A stretch of 64,000 nucleotides of DNA. Origin: Ashinkailepas kermadecensis. Lineage: Eukaryota; Arthropoda; Thecostraca; Neolepadidae. Both the position numbers and the translations under genes were made by a program. The stretch is taken from the NCBI GenBank assembly GCA_034440615.1, contig JAOTOM010005153.1:1119501-1183500 (forward strand). Reading direction: 5' to 3'. This document shows, piece by piece, positions 9,625-20,604 of the stretch. The notes below the pieces were generated by a model. It was not told where the DNA came from, made no database searches, and saw only the letters and a program-made list of their open reading frames with translations. The first letter of the stretch is position 1; each line of letters begins with the position of its first letter.

Positions 9625-11670
9625 CTGACGGCGGAACACTCGTCTGCACGGAGGAGCGTTCCGCCCTCCCCACTCTGACGGCGGAACACTCGTCTGCACG
9701 GAGGAGCGTTCCGCCCTCCCCACTCTGACGGCGGAACACTCGTCTGCACGGAGGAGCGTTCCGCCCTCCCCACTCTGACGGCGGAACACTCGTCTGCACG
9801 GAGGAGCGTTCCGCCCTCCCCACTCTGACGGCGGAACACTCGTCTGCACGGAGGAGCGTTCCGCCCTCCCCACTCTGACGGCGGAACACTCGTCTGCACG
9901 GAGGAGCGTTCCGCCCTCCCCACTCTGACGGCGGAACACTCGTCTGCACGGAGGAGCGTTCCGCCCTCCCCACTCTGACGGCGGAACACTCGTCTGCACG
10001 GAGGAGCGTTCCGCCCTCCCCACTCTGACGGCGGAACACTCGTCTGCACGGAGGAGCGTTCCGCCCTCCCCACTCTGACGGCGGAACACTCGTCTGCACG
10101 GAGGAGCGTTCCGCCCTCCCCACTCTGACGGCGGAACACTCGTCTGCACGGAGGAGCGTTCCGCCCTTCCCACTCTGACGGCGGAACACTCGTCTGCACG
10201 GAGGAGCGTTCCGCCCTCCCCACTCTGACGGCGGAACACTCGTCTGCACGGAGGAGCGTTCCGCCCTCCCCACTCTGACGGCGGAACACTCGTCTGCACG
10301 GAGGAGCGTTCCGCCCTCCCCACTCTGACGGCGGAACACTCGTCTGCACGGAGGAGCGTTCCGCCCTCCCCACTCTGACGGCGGAACACTCGTCTGCACG
10401 GAGGAGCGTTCCGCCCTCCCCACTCTGACGGCGGAACACTCGTCTGCACGGAGGAGCGTTCCGCCCTCCCCACTCTGACGGCGGAACACTCGTCTGCACG
10501 GAGGAGCGTTCCGCCCTCCCCACTCTGACGGCGGAACACTCGTCTGCACGGAGGAGCGTTCCGCCCTTCCCACTCTGACGGCGGAACACTCGTCTGCACG
10601 GAGGAGCGTTCCGCCCTTCCCACTCTGACGGCGGAACACTCGTCTGCACGGAGGAGCGTTCCGCCCTCCCCACTCTGACGGCGGAACACTCGTCTGCACG
10701 GAGGAGCGTTCCGCCCTCCCCACTCTGACGGCGGAACACTCGTCTGCACGGAGGAGCGTTCCGCCCTCCCCACTCTGACGGCGGAACACTCGTCTGCACG
10801 GAGGAGCGTTCCGCCCTCCCCACTCTGACGGCGGAACACTCGTCTGCACGGAGGAGCGTTCCGCCCTTCCCACTCTGACGGCGGAACACTCGTCTGCACG
10901 GAGGAGCGTTCCGCCCTTCCCACTCTGACGGCGGAACACTCGTCTGCACGGAGGAGCGTTCCGCCCTCCCCACTCTGACGGCGGAACACTCGTCTGCACG
11001 GAGGAGCGTTCCGCCCTTCCCACTCTGACGGCGGAACACTCGTCTGCACGGAGGAGCGTTCCGCCCTCCCCACTCTGACGGCGGAACACTCGTCTGCACG
11101 GAGGAGCGTTCCGCCCTTCCCACTCTGACGGCGGAACACTCGTCTGCACGGAGGAGCGTTCCGCCCTTCCCACTCTGACGGCGGAACACTCGTCTGCACG
11201 GAGGAGCGTTCCGCCCTCCCCACTCTGACGGCGGAACACTCGTCTGCACGGAGGAGCGTTCCGCCCTCCCCACTCTGACGGCGGAACACTCGTCTGCACG
11301 GAGGAGCGTTCCGCCCTCCCCACTCTGACGGCGGAACACTCGTCTGCACGGAGGAGCGTTCCGCCCTCCCCACTCTGACGGCGGAACACTCGTCTGCACG
11401 GAGGAGCGTTCCGCCCTCCCCACTCTGACGGCGGAACACTCGTCTGCACGGAGGAGCGTTCCGCCCTTCCCACTCTGACGGCGGAACACTCGTCTGCAAA
11501 AACGGAGGAGCGTTCCGCCTTCTCCCCACTCTGACGGCGGAACACTCAGTCTGCACGTAAGAGATTGTCCGCCCTTCCCCCTCTGACGGCGGAACACGTG
11601 GTCTGAAGCACGGAGGAGCGTTCCGCCCTCCCCACTCTGACGGCGGAACACTCGTCTGCACGGAGGAGCG
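9625..11670. repeat. 50-bp satellite array, about 41 copies, with an internal inverted repeat
   Basis: The monomer is 50 bp starting at ctgacggcgg. About 37 units (9,625-11,474) are identical except for one C/T site in ccgccct[c/t]ccc; the T form is in units 11, 19, 20, 25, 26, 28, 30, 31 and 37 counting from the left, and never in the first ten. The last four units (after 11,475) are decayed, with insertions. Each monomer carries 12-bp arms, ggcggaacactc and gagcgttccgcc, that pair with one mismatch around a 12-base loop. The unit has no stop in any - frame, and 50 is not a multiple of 3, so all three - frames stay open for over 660 codons. Those frames are artefacts. The homogeneity implies recent amplification or conversion. 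Confidence 0.97.
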
Positions 11671-12080
11671 ACAGGTTGGCAATCCAGTTCCCTCCTCAGA
11701 TGGAAATGGCGGCGAAATACACTCGGTAGACGATGTTAATTTAACGTAACAGCTCGTGAAATTCGCAAGGCTGCACGATACACAATACGCAATGCACATG
11801 CCATGCGGCAGGTATTGAAGGCGACTACGGACGTGTGCGGCAGACTAGCGCAACTACAGTTGTCAGATTCTGCACTAGGTGGCAGGCCTGGTATGTCCAC
11901 GATATATTGAATGATCCGTAGGCACCTCGCATGCTCACGTAAGCAGAGTAATGGTTTTGACGATGAGACTCCAGATTGCCCGTCACGAATATAACCTGCT
12001 GGGCTATTGCTTACGCTATTCACACCAATTAAAAATGTTCTGATGAGGCATTATATCAACCACGTCAGTAGTGATGCTCA
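11671..12080. other. Unassigned
   Basis: No repeat or gene recognised between the 50-bp array and the duplicated MITE-like sequence. Confidence 0.5.
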
Positions 12081-12360
12081 CATAGGCGTAGGAGCAGGGG
12101 GGGGGGCAGGAGGCCATGGCCCACCCACTTTTCAAAGTGGGAGGGCCAACAATGGTAGCTGGCCCTCACACTTTTGAGACATCTAAATTTGCTAAAATGC
12201 AGCATGCACACATTTGCATAGGCGTAGGAACAGGAGGTGTGGGGGGGGGGGAAGGGGGCCATGGCCCACCCACTTTTCAAAGTGGGAGGGCCAACAATGG
12301 TAGCTGGCCCTCCCACTTTTGAGACATCTAAATTTCCTAAAATGCAGCATGCACACATTT
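12081..12360. mobile_element. Two tandem copies of a MITE-like sequence (136-bp spacing)
   Basis: Copies start at 12,081 and 12,217 with cataggcgtagg, followed by a poly-G run and then ggcccacccacttttcaaag. The core ccatggcccacccactttt is shared with the element at 16,915-17,114, which has recognisable terminal inverted repeats. Here the right terminus is replaced by AT-rich sequence, so these look like truncated, tandemly duplicated non-autonomous DNA elements. Confidence 0.6.
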
Positions 12361-13659
12361 GAATATGTGAAAAAAACTTCCTGCAATCCATAACTAAGTA
12401 AAAGCTGTACATATCAAATCGCAGCACTTCATTTCTTAAGTTATGCACACTTGGACATGACCCTACAATAACACAACTAATTCAGGAGTTGATGCAATAC
12501 AACAGATATATGGATATTCACACCTTATATTATGCTATGAAAAGACTATAAAGAAGATAATGTGCCAGCCGGTACCAAACTATGTTCATACTAGAGTTTC
12601 AATGTGGTTCTTTGACTGTTAACAGCCTTAACATCAATTTCATTAATATTGCCTAGAGTGGAAAATCGTAAAGGCTGAGGGCAATAACGTAACACAATCA
12701 AGGTAAGACATACAATTTGCAAGAGCAATTTCCATGCCTTGACATTACAGAGCTATGTATTACATACGACCTTGGTTCTAGGTACCATACACTTCAACAT
12801 TTACATGTATTTTGATTATTTAGGAGTACAAATTACTACCGCGATACATTCATTGCGTGACTGTAGTATGGAACAGAACGTACAAATTTCCACATTTCAA
12901 TGGATTTTCAGTTTGGCACAGCATACAGATATCCAACCTTTTCATCGAGATGCCTGGGTATTATCGGTGCTGTCATCCAATATAGGAAAATACTTACTTC
13001 CATGATATATTATGGTAGCATACATACAATAATGAGGTCCACACACAATTATATCAACTTTAAGTGCGATAACGCCTCTCAGAATCTTAGAATCCCCAGA
13101 GAGGATTAGGCGCTCGTGATGCGACCTGACAAGGTCACATGAGGAGTGATATGAAGAGTGATGATGTGACGAGTAACGAGTGATGCTTGTCATGCAACCT
13201 GAGAAGGCACATGACGAGCATGGCAACTGCCCCGAGTGGATCTTCAGTGGGGTAACTGCGTAGTGGCATTGACAGCACGTTAAACATTGAATTCATGTTA
13301 TGTCATTCAACATAAATGGTTCGGTAAGATGGTAGGCTCATGGTATGTGCAACAATATCTGCATAGTATAGACTGATCCCATAATCTATTCAATGATGCC
13401 ATTTGGATTAAGAGCATTAAAACACCGAATTACAACGGAGACTATTATGAAGGCTTTTCATTGTCCAGTGATGTTTACGTCCAGGTTGAGATTTTAGAAA
13501 CCTGAAGATAATGGGATGAATTTAAGCCAATTGCAGGGTGTATATTTATGAACACTACTTGTGGTGTAAGCAGCTAAATGGGCATAGGAAAGTCGATTTT
13601 GTGCGATATACTCTATAGACGTCATTGTTAATCGATACAATCATTTGGACATGTGCAAT
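12361..13659. other. Unassigned, AT-rich
   Basis: No supported gene. At 13,120-13,220 short words such as gatgtgacgagtaacgagtg recur loosely (gacgag/gatgtg), which is too weak to call an array. Confidence 0.5.
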
Positions 13660-15910
13660 GGTGTACCGATGGGGGGAATTGGAGCAGTCCCCTCCCCATG
13701 AGAGGTTGTGGGCCCCAATATCGCGCCGCGGTTCGGAAAAATAACGCCAGGCTCCCTAAAAAAAATCCGGTTGGTGTCCCCAACAATCACATTGGGAACA
13801 TAAAAATAACTTTGTGGCCCTGAAAAGTCGCGCAGGGGTTCCTGAAATGACGATGGGGCTCCCACAATCCAACCTAGGCCCCTGAAAATGACATTGGGGC
13901 CTCAAAAAATCGTTCCGGAATCCTACAAATGACACTGATGGCTCAAAAATGTTGCACCGGGCCCCTGAAAATACCGCTGGGCCTCCAAAAGGTCGCGCCG
14001 TACCCCGATAAATCGCGCAAGGGTCCCAGAAAGTCACGCTAAGGCCATAAGATGTAGGGCAACGCACCTGGAAAACACGCTGGAGACCAAAAATACCGGA
14101 AGTTACGCCGGGGCCCTCGAAAACGACACTGGCCACCAAAAGACTGGCCAGGACCTCAAAATCACGCTGGGTCCCAAAAGGTCGGGTCGGGGCCCCTGAT
14201 AATCGCGCTGGGACCCCAAAAAGTTGACCGGGCCCCGAGAAAATCACGCTGGGAGCAAACAAAAATCGTGCCATGGTCCTTGAAAATCACGATGGGTGCC
14301 GCAGAAAGACGGGCTGGGCCCCTGAAAATCACGCCGGGGCTTCGAAAATTCACGCCTGAGCCAAGAAAATCAAGCTGGGTGCTGAAAAAAGTCATGCCGG
14401 TCTTCTTTCAAATCACAACGGGAACTCCAAAAGGTTTGGCACCGGCAAAGATGCACTGGGAGCCCGAAGAATCGTACCGGGGGCGAAAAATATCGCACAG
14501 GAGGCTTACAAAAATAGAAGTCGACCCAAAAAATCACAAAAGAACTCCTTCGAATTGACCCAAGCACCGGAAAATTCAGAACAGGTCCTGAAAGAAAGTT
14601 CTACTGAGGGCCTTTTTACTCTGAAGGTTACCATCGGCTGTGGAAAAAAACTCGTTGAGCAGCCACAGTGACATACCAAAGAGGAAAATACCCCTCCCTC
14701 CATCCTGAAGAGATGGGCTTCCAAGGACCCAAGAATCGCGTCGGAGTCCCAAGAAATGATCTGGGGCCCCATATATTCGCGTCGGGGCCCCAGAATTAGA
14801 AGTTATAAATGAATACAACCGGCACCGAAAAAAAACTTGCACCGTGCCCAAAAAATTGTGCCGGAAATGCCAAAACCGCGCCGGGGCCTAGATAAGTACA
14901 ACGCTCCCCGCGAACTAGCGCAAGCCACCCAAATATCGCGCTTGGGACCCCAAAATGTATGTCGGTATTCCCATAAATTCTGGTCGGGGCTTGAAAAATT
15001 CCCCTCGGGACTCCCAAAAATTGGCGTCGATAGCCACAAATAAGCACAGCGTTGCCCAAAAATCGCATAGAACCCCCACAAGGATCAAGCCGGAGCCCTC
15101 CAAAATAAAGAGAAATTACGAAAAATGAATGTCCGAGCTAGGAAAATCGCTCCTTAGCCCAAACATACCACCGGATGACGTAACAAATCGCATACGGCAC
15201 CAAAAAATGTTCCAGTTAGAAAAATCGCGACGGGACAGCAAGAAATGTCGCCGGGGGCCATAAAAATCGGACCGTGGCTGGGACTTTACATAATTCAGAA
15301 TGAGTCACCAAAAGTTGCGTCGAGCCCAGAAAACTGGCGTGGGATCCCCCCCCCCCCCCCCCCCGAACCACGCGTCTGGGCCCAAAAAGTCGCGACGGGA
15401 CCACGAGAAGTTATACCGGAGCCCCCAATATCGTGCTGGGGTCCCACAAATGTGAGCGAGGAACCTCAAATGAACACAGCGGGATCCTAGGAACACAATA
15501 AGAACACAACTGGAGGACGAAAATGCACCGGGCCCTCCAAAGCGCACCGAGTCTGGCAAAAAGCGGCAGGGCCTTAAAACATGCGTTGCAGCTCTAAATA
15601 ACACACAGGGAGCTAAAAACAAAACACAACGGGGCCCTCAAAGCACACAGGGGCCTTGAGACCGCAAGGGGGCCTCAAAAACAGGCTGGGGCCCTCAAAA
15701 ATCGACATGGTCCTAGAAAATGAACAAAAAGACCGGGCACTAAATAAACACTTTGGGGTCTGGGAAAACGCGCCGATACCTAAAAAAAAATATTGTCGCT
15801 GCACAAAAACGCAACAAAACTATACAAAAGAGCCGGGGTCGCAAAAATGTGCCGGGCCTCTAACAAAAATTGGCAGGAGCTCGAAAGCACATCCGTAGGC
15901 AAAGAAAAAC
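13660..15910 (+). repeat. Highly divergent ~21-bp repeat with phased A-tracts, roughly 100 units
   Basis: For about 2.25 kb the + strand alternates a G/C block (gggcccc-like) with an A-tract (caaaaat, cgaaaat) and a cgcgcc-like spacer, repeating every 19-23 bases, typically 20-21. Counted examples at 13,870-14,090 give spacings of 19, 22, 20, 20, 20, 21, 21, 21 and 23. Adjacent units share the layout but few exact bases, unlike the other arrays in this window. The orientation is constant throughout. Frames in it read as strings of RDF-GP-like residues and are not genes. A 16-C run lies at about 15,349-15,364. Confidence 0.85.
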
Positions 15911-16059
15911 GGAAAGGTCGAAGAAAGAACACCTAACTAGAGCCTCAGTTCGGTTGCCAAAATGGGAGCGTATTTAACAAAAGATATGAGGTACACAAAG
16001 CTCTGCGGTTATCCGGATTTCTTAGCCACCAGAAACCGTGGGAAGAAGAGAATTGATCA

Positions 16060-16130
16060 TTGAATTGAATTCAGGATGGGTTCTTGTGGCTCTTAAGTCT
16101 GAACACGTTTATGGCTTTATGAGGTGCCGT
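16060..16130 (+). mobile_element. CR1-like LINE 3' tail fragment
   Basis: Contains ggatgggttcttgtggctct, then aagtctgaacacgtttatgg, matching the terminal sequence of the LINE copies ending at about 29,900 and 32,410 (gatgggcccttgtggctctt, then tttatgac repeats). Only the tail is recognisable. Confidence 0.5.
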
Positions 16131-16376
16131 GAGCTGTCATATGTCAGCTATTTTGTGCTGAATTGCTGGTCCTCAAAATAAGCGCTTACATTCCGTTTCA
16201 GCCGGGTGCCACATGATGTAGCTGTAGCATTTCGTTTCAAGTGGCGGATATTCTTAGGTGCACAATGTGTACTACAGAGATGATTGAGGTGACTGATCAC
16301 CTATGTGTTGGAGTTAGGCTCTTAGGACAAACACCATACAATGTATTTTTATGTATTACATTTTTCCTTGCCCCAG

Positions 16377-16506
16377 TCTGTCAATCTGCCAATCTTGGTC
16401 TGACACACACCGGATCAAATAATTTTCAACCAGCGATCACCGGTCTTTCCTGTTTTTCATCCTTTCCTGCATCAATCATGAGATTTCCTTTGCCATGGGG
16501 CTGCAA
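16377..16506 (+). CDS. Candidate internal exon, unknown
   Basis: A strong acceptor (tttttccttgccccag, ending at 16,376) and a strong donor (gtaagc at 16,507) bound 130 bp in which only one of the three frames is open, giving about 43 residues with several Cys and Ser (CQSANLGLTHTGSNNF start). Composition does not differ from the flanks and no partner exon was identified, so this may be chance. Confidence 0.2.
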
Positions 16507-16625
16507 GTAAGCTACGTTCTCTCATATTCTTTCTCCTCACCAACATCGGTGAACATTTACAAAGGGGACATCTTAGTGACGTAAAGTACTAATTCATGGA
16601 GACTAGGGCACACTACATAATGTCT

Positions 16626-16712
16626 GTGGGGAATGCAAGCTCACTACAGCCTCACTAATGTATATGTACTACATATACATTAGTGAGGCTGTAGTGAGCT
16701 TGCATTTCCCAC
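16626..16712. repeat. 87-bp near-perfect palindrome
   Basis: Arms of 43 bp (starting gtggggaatgcaagctcact) are inverted copies with a single mismatch and only one base between them. The centre is atgtatatgta-c-tacatatacat. There is no internal loop sequence, so it is not a miRNA-type hairpin. It could extrude as a cruciform. Confidence 0.95.
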
Positions 16713-16914
16713 ACTCATGCACATATTGGAAGTTGAAGAAATGTTGTTTGAACAGTAATAGGTACTAAAGGTTTCCCTTGCACCAGGAAGATAAACCTAT
16801 TATTAAATCCACCAGTCGTCAAGAGTTCCATGTTCAGCGAGAAGTGTGAATTTGAAAGTATTTATGCTGTGATGATATGATGTGTTCTTTTTCAGTACCA
16901 CATGTTGCTGTTAG

Positions 16915-17114
16915 CCATAGGCGCGCCTAGGGGCCTGCCTCCTCCCCCTTAGGGGCCCCTTAGGCCTGCCCCCTTGAAAGTTGTGTGTTCACTATTCAAA
17001 TTATCGGATTCTCTTACCAAAAGTGCTCAACCATAGTACTTTGCAAAATTTATGGGTGCGCCCCTGCTGTTGACCCTGGCCCACCCACTTTTTGAGACGT
17101 TCCTACGCCTATGG
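16915..17114. mobile_element. MITE-like element, ~200 bp
   Basis: It begins ccataggcg and ends cgcctatgg, exact 9-bp terminal inverted repeats. The interior contains cctgcccccttg and ggcccacccactttttgag and is related to the pair at 12,081-12,360. No transposase. A target-site duplication was not identified. Confidence 0.6.
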
Positions 17115-17139
17115 ATGCTCGTGTTCAAATATACCAGAA

Positions 17140-17222
17140 CAATGGAGCTGTCGGGATTGGCGCGAAATGGTCTTAGGAGGTCGAAGCGCCTAATTTACCA
17201 AAACAAACAAACAAACAGACGG
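17140..17222 (+). mobile_element. Possible SINE 3' tail
   Basis: gggattggcgcgaaatggtc, then a CAAA-type tail (caaacaaacaaacag), resembles the end of the tRNA-SINEs elsewhere in the window (gattggcgacgct, then a ccaataaccaacc tail). No tRNA-like head was seen. Confidence 0.25.
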
Positions 17223-17698
17223 AACTATCGGACACATCATAACCCCCAACTTCACAAGGTGGATGGCAATCTATATGTGGATGGTGCCTAGCTATGCATC
17301 TATCCGGCTTGTGCAGTCAAGGTGTCGTGCAGATTTGAGCCCATAAAGAGACAGAGTGGACATAGACCAAGCCAACAACTTCTAATTGCAATCAAAATGT
17401 CGGTCTGCAGCCGAAGGTAGGTACACAAGAAAAACGCAGAAAACAGTTTCACAGCAATGGGCGCAAAAATGGAGATCCTAGAGTACCAACATGTTGCTAA
17501 ACGTGCACAACGGTACCTGAATTTTGGAATATATAGGTAATTATATTCTTAGACGTGAAAGATCTGTGTTATAAACTTCCATAATTTAAGGCTTGGACTA
17601 GAACGCATGCAATCGAACGGCCAAGCAGCAATAGGCCTCTCTGTCGGGTCGGGTGGCTTTGAACTGCCGCCGGCCACTTGGGGACGACCACATTTGGT

Positions 17699-17886
17699 AG
17701 TTGCTCCCCGTTTACGTGAGCAGCGAAATTTCCGAATACGATGCGATTAGGACAGCTTACGAAAATACTGTTAACCGTGTGGTATGTTTGGCATGTCAGA
17801 TGCCCGTTTACACGATAAACATTTTCGTTCGTTTCCATAATCGCATCGTATTCGGAAGGTTCGCTCCTCATGTAAATTGGGCAACT
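17699..17886. mobile_element. Foldback (long terminal inverted repeat) element, 188 bp
   Basis: The two halves are inverted copies. The left starts agttgctccc and the right ends gggcaact. The best block, ccgaatacgatgcgatta, is exactly inverted as taatcgcatcgtattcgg, and further matches extend to the ends (gtttacgtgag against ctcatgtaaat). The interior is short and non-coding. It fits a non-autonomous DNA element; the superfamily is unknown. A possible flanking duplication (tggt) is too short to rely on. Confidence 0.75.
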
Positions 17887-17944
17887 CTGGTCCATATATC
17901 TGCCCTGCGGCAGTGACAGCCGCATCAGCGACCTGGCGTACGAG

Positions 17945-18052
17945 AAACACCCGAGCACCTCAGCACCGACGTCCACACACAACGTGGACAACGGCCAGAA
18001 ACACCCGAGCACCTCAGTACCGACGTCCACACACAACGTGGACAACGGCCAG
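17945..18052 (+). repeat. 54-bp tandem duplication
   Basis: Two copies starting aaacacccgagcacctcag at 17,945 and 17,999, differing at one base. It directly precedes the 12-bp array. Confidence 0.9.
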
Positions 18053-18083
18053 GCGAAATACACACAAGGAAACGATGTCATTT

Positions 18084-18593
18084 GGTGTCCAGCGTGGCAT
18101 ACAGCGTGGCATACAGCGTGGCATACAGCGCGGGATACAGCGTGGCATACAGCGTGGCATACAGCGTGGCATACAGCATGACATACAGCGCGGGATACAG
18201 CGTGGCATACAGCATGACATACAGCGCGGCATACAGCGTGGCATACAGCGTGACATACAGCGTAACATACAGCGTGGCATACAGCGTGGCATACAGCGTG
18301 GCATACAGCGTGGCATACAGCGTGGCATACAGCGTGGCATACAGCGTGGCATACAGCGTGGCATACAGCGTGGCATACAGCGTGGCATACAGCGTGGCAT
18401 ACAGCGTGGCGTAACAGTGAATTTAGGATACAGCGTGGCATACAGCGTGGCATACAGCGTGGCATACAGCGTGGCATACAGCGTGGCATACAGCGTGGCA
18501 TACAGCGTGGCATACAGCGTGGCATACAGCGTGGCATACAGCGTGGCATACAGCGTGGCATACAGCGTGACATACAGCGTGGCATACAGCGAG
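18084..18593 (+). repeat. 12-bp array (gcatacagcgtg), about 42 copies
   Basis: The consensus is gcatacagcgtg. Variants with ggg, gac and aac in place of ggc cluster at about 18,128-18,270, and the later part is almost uniform. An 18-base interruption (gtaacagtgaatttagga) lies at about 18,411-18,428. Because 12 is a multiple of 3 and the unit has no stop, long frames exist on both strands (AYSV repeats on +, MPRC repeats on -). I regard them as artefacts. Confidence 0.97.
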
Positions 18594-18723
18594 CTAGATG
18601 ACGCCATGAGGAGATTCAACGACTGTCACTGAAGTTGATTTCTTTATACACGTAATGTGCAGCCTAATTTATTTGTCTGATGTGCAGGGTTCCACCCACT
18701 GGAAGGTGCAGCTGCAGGGTTTG

Positions 18724-18866
18724 GTTTTCTATGGGGAGTCGGCGAGCCTTGTCGACGGCGTGCTGATCGGACACTGGTACCGCAATGGGGAGTCGGCGAG
18801 CCTTGTCGACGGCGTGCTGATCGGACACGGACACGGACACGGACACGGACACGGACACTGGTACCG
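18724..18866 (+). repeat. 54-bp duplication with a CACGGA hexamer run
   Basis: ggggagtcggcgagccttgt starts two 54-bp copies. The second copy expands into five or six tandem cggaca/cggacac hexamers before returning to ctggtaccgcaat. Both copies remain in frame on the + strand. Confidence 0.9.
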
Positions 18867-19033
18867 CAATATCTCGGATCACGTCGGATGGTCAGCTCCG
18901 CGGAGAACTCAGCCTGCCGATGGTCACATCCGCCGAGCTTCTCCGGTTTCGCACCACCTTGATGGCAGACGGGCCAACACAATTTCTGCATCATCGAGGG
19001 ACGAAGTGGCAGCGTGTCCACCGTGGCTACTGA
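18821..19033 (+). CDS. Candidate C-terminal coding exon, unknown
   Basis: In one + frame the sequence is open for 70 codons from 18,821 to a TGA at 19,031-19,033. After a repetitive Asp-Thr start it gives a balanced, protein-like tail (DGQLRGELSLPMVTSAELL, then a basic segment ending KWQRVHRGY). A possible acceptor is tcggatggtcag, with the exon starting in the next codon. A second + frame is also open across this region (through the 54-bp duplication), so the frame choice is uncertain. It may be the end of a host gene interrupted by minisatellites, or chance. Confidence 0.25.
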   Translation, partial: SDTDTDTDTDTDTGTAISRITSDGQLRGELSLPMVTSAELLRFRTTLMADGPTQFLHHRGTKWQRVHRGY

Positions 19034-20604
19034 GTCTCACAGTTGACCTGTCACAAGTCGGATTTCAGCTTCCCGTGACGACATTGGGCGTGCGCGATGG
19101 CCGCGTTGTATGACGAACGCAGGTAAGTGCGATATCATGGAAATCAGCCGTCTTCTGCATTTCGCAAGCTGCATAACTTACAAAAATTAATAACTTATGC
19201 GATGACAGGCGTACGCGGTACGACGGGAACATAGCAGTGCAGCGGTAATAATGCTATGCGTGTCAGCATTTTCGATCGAAGATTCCACCGTGAGGAAAAA
19301 ATATCCTGGGCGTCCTCGGCTCATTGTAAGCTTTTCACCATGTCAGCATCTGTCTAACACACGTCAGGAGACAACTTGACTGCCTCATTACCGCAGTCGA
19401 CACTACACTACACTACTACATTACTACCGCAGTCGACAACGCATGTGGCGATTCCTAGGTCTGGCACTATAGAGCAAGACTTTCAGGCATGTTCTGTGGT
19501 GGCTTCGTTACCTTCGCCTATCTATGAATACCCGCGGCTATGCACTTGTAAACGTCCCATTCCAGGCATCAGGAAAGCCTCCTTGGCCAGGTGCAGACAT
19601 TTGCGTGGCGTTTCCACCAATGAACGGAAGGTATTCAAACACTATTCACGAAGTGTGCGTCATGAAGAAGGCCGTGGCGAGTAAAGAAGCATGCTGCTCG
19701 AAGCACCAAGTATGCAAAAATGTTAAAATATATCTCTGAATATCAGTTTTCCAGTATTTCTAATTTGTCCATAATGATCTCGAAAACCATATCCAGCAGA
19801 TCACCAGCAGATGAGAATCTTTTTGTACTCCAACAGAACATAAATGCTCATCCGACAAATCCTTCAGTCCAGTCGTTAAATTCCGACGCACTCTTCGTGT
19901 GACGAAGTCCGCTGACACATGAATATGGGAGTACATTCTAAGGGATGGCATCAAAATCGGTGTTCGCTAAATGTTGCTTTCTTTGAAAACGAAATATCGT
20001 GTTGTCTTAAAACAAGCACATATTTCGCTAGGTGGCATCCCTTGCAATTCCTGTCTATCATAATCTTTGGCATAATTTTGCCTCTTGATTTAAAGTTTTG
20101 CATCCCTCATCCAGTAAAATTACAGTAAACAAAAAGGTAGCCAACTCCATGCGTGGAAAAACTATTGCAAAGCAAATCGCACGTGTGGAAAACGAAATAG
20201 AAGCTCTGGAGAGGACTTCATAAAGTTCAAGGCATTTGAATGATAGAGTAGGTGGGAAGACCTTGTCGTGTCTCCTTCCGGATTGTCATGCTTGGCATTA
20301 GTAGCTATGATTCATTCACCCAACATCCCATGTAGAACATTATCTCATAATAACGTAGTTCATCATGCCATTCCTCCGTCAACCCATGACTTCTGCATCT
20401 TGATGTCATTCGTGACAAACGTGCAATGTTGCTACTGCGCACTACCCTTATTATGTATTAGATAGTATCGCTCGATGGTGAAAATGGAATCATTTTACAC
20501 CCCAATGACATCTGTAAATGGGTGGTGTATTGAGATAGTTAGTTTCCACGGCTCAGAGAAGCGTCTGCTTTTCCCTGTGGCTTTGTCACGGCTGGTCCAT
20601 CTGA
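19034..20604. other. Unassigned
   Basis: About 1.6 kb with no tandem repeats, transposon motifs or convincing exons. Confidence 0.5.

Noticed and set aside
9547..11799. Three overlapping - frames of 664-750 codons
   Set aside because: They are the 50-bp array read in three frames. The unit lacks stops and the period is not a multiple of 3, so every frame repeats after 150 bp.
13756..15622. Many 60-172 codon frames in the 21-bp region
   Set aside because: Their peptides repeat GP/RDF-like words at the DNA period, so they reflect the repeat rather than genes.
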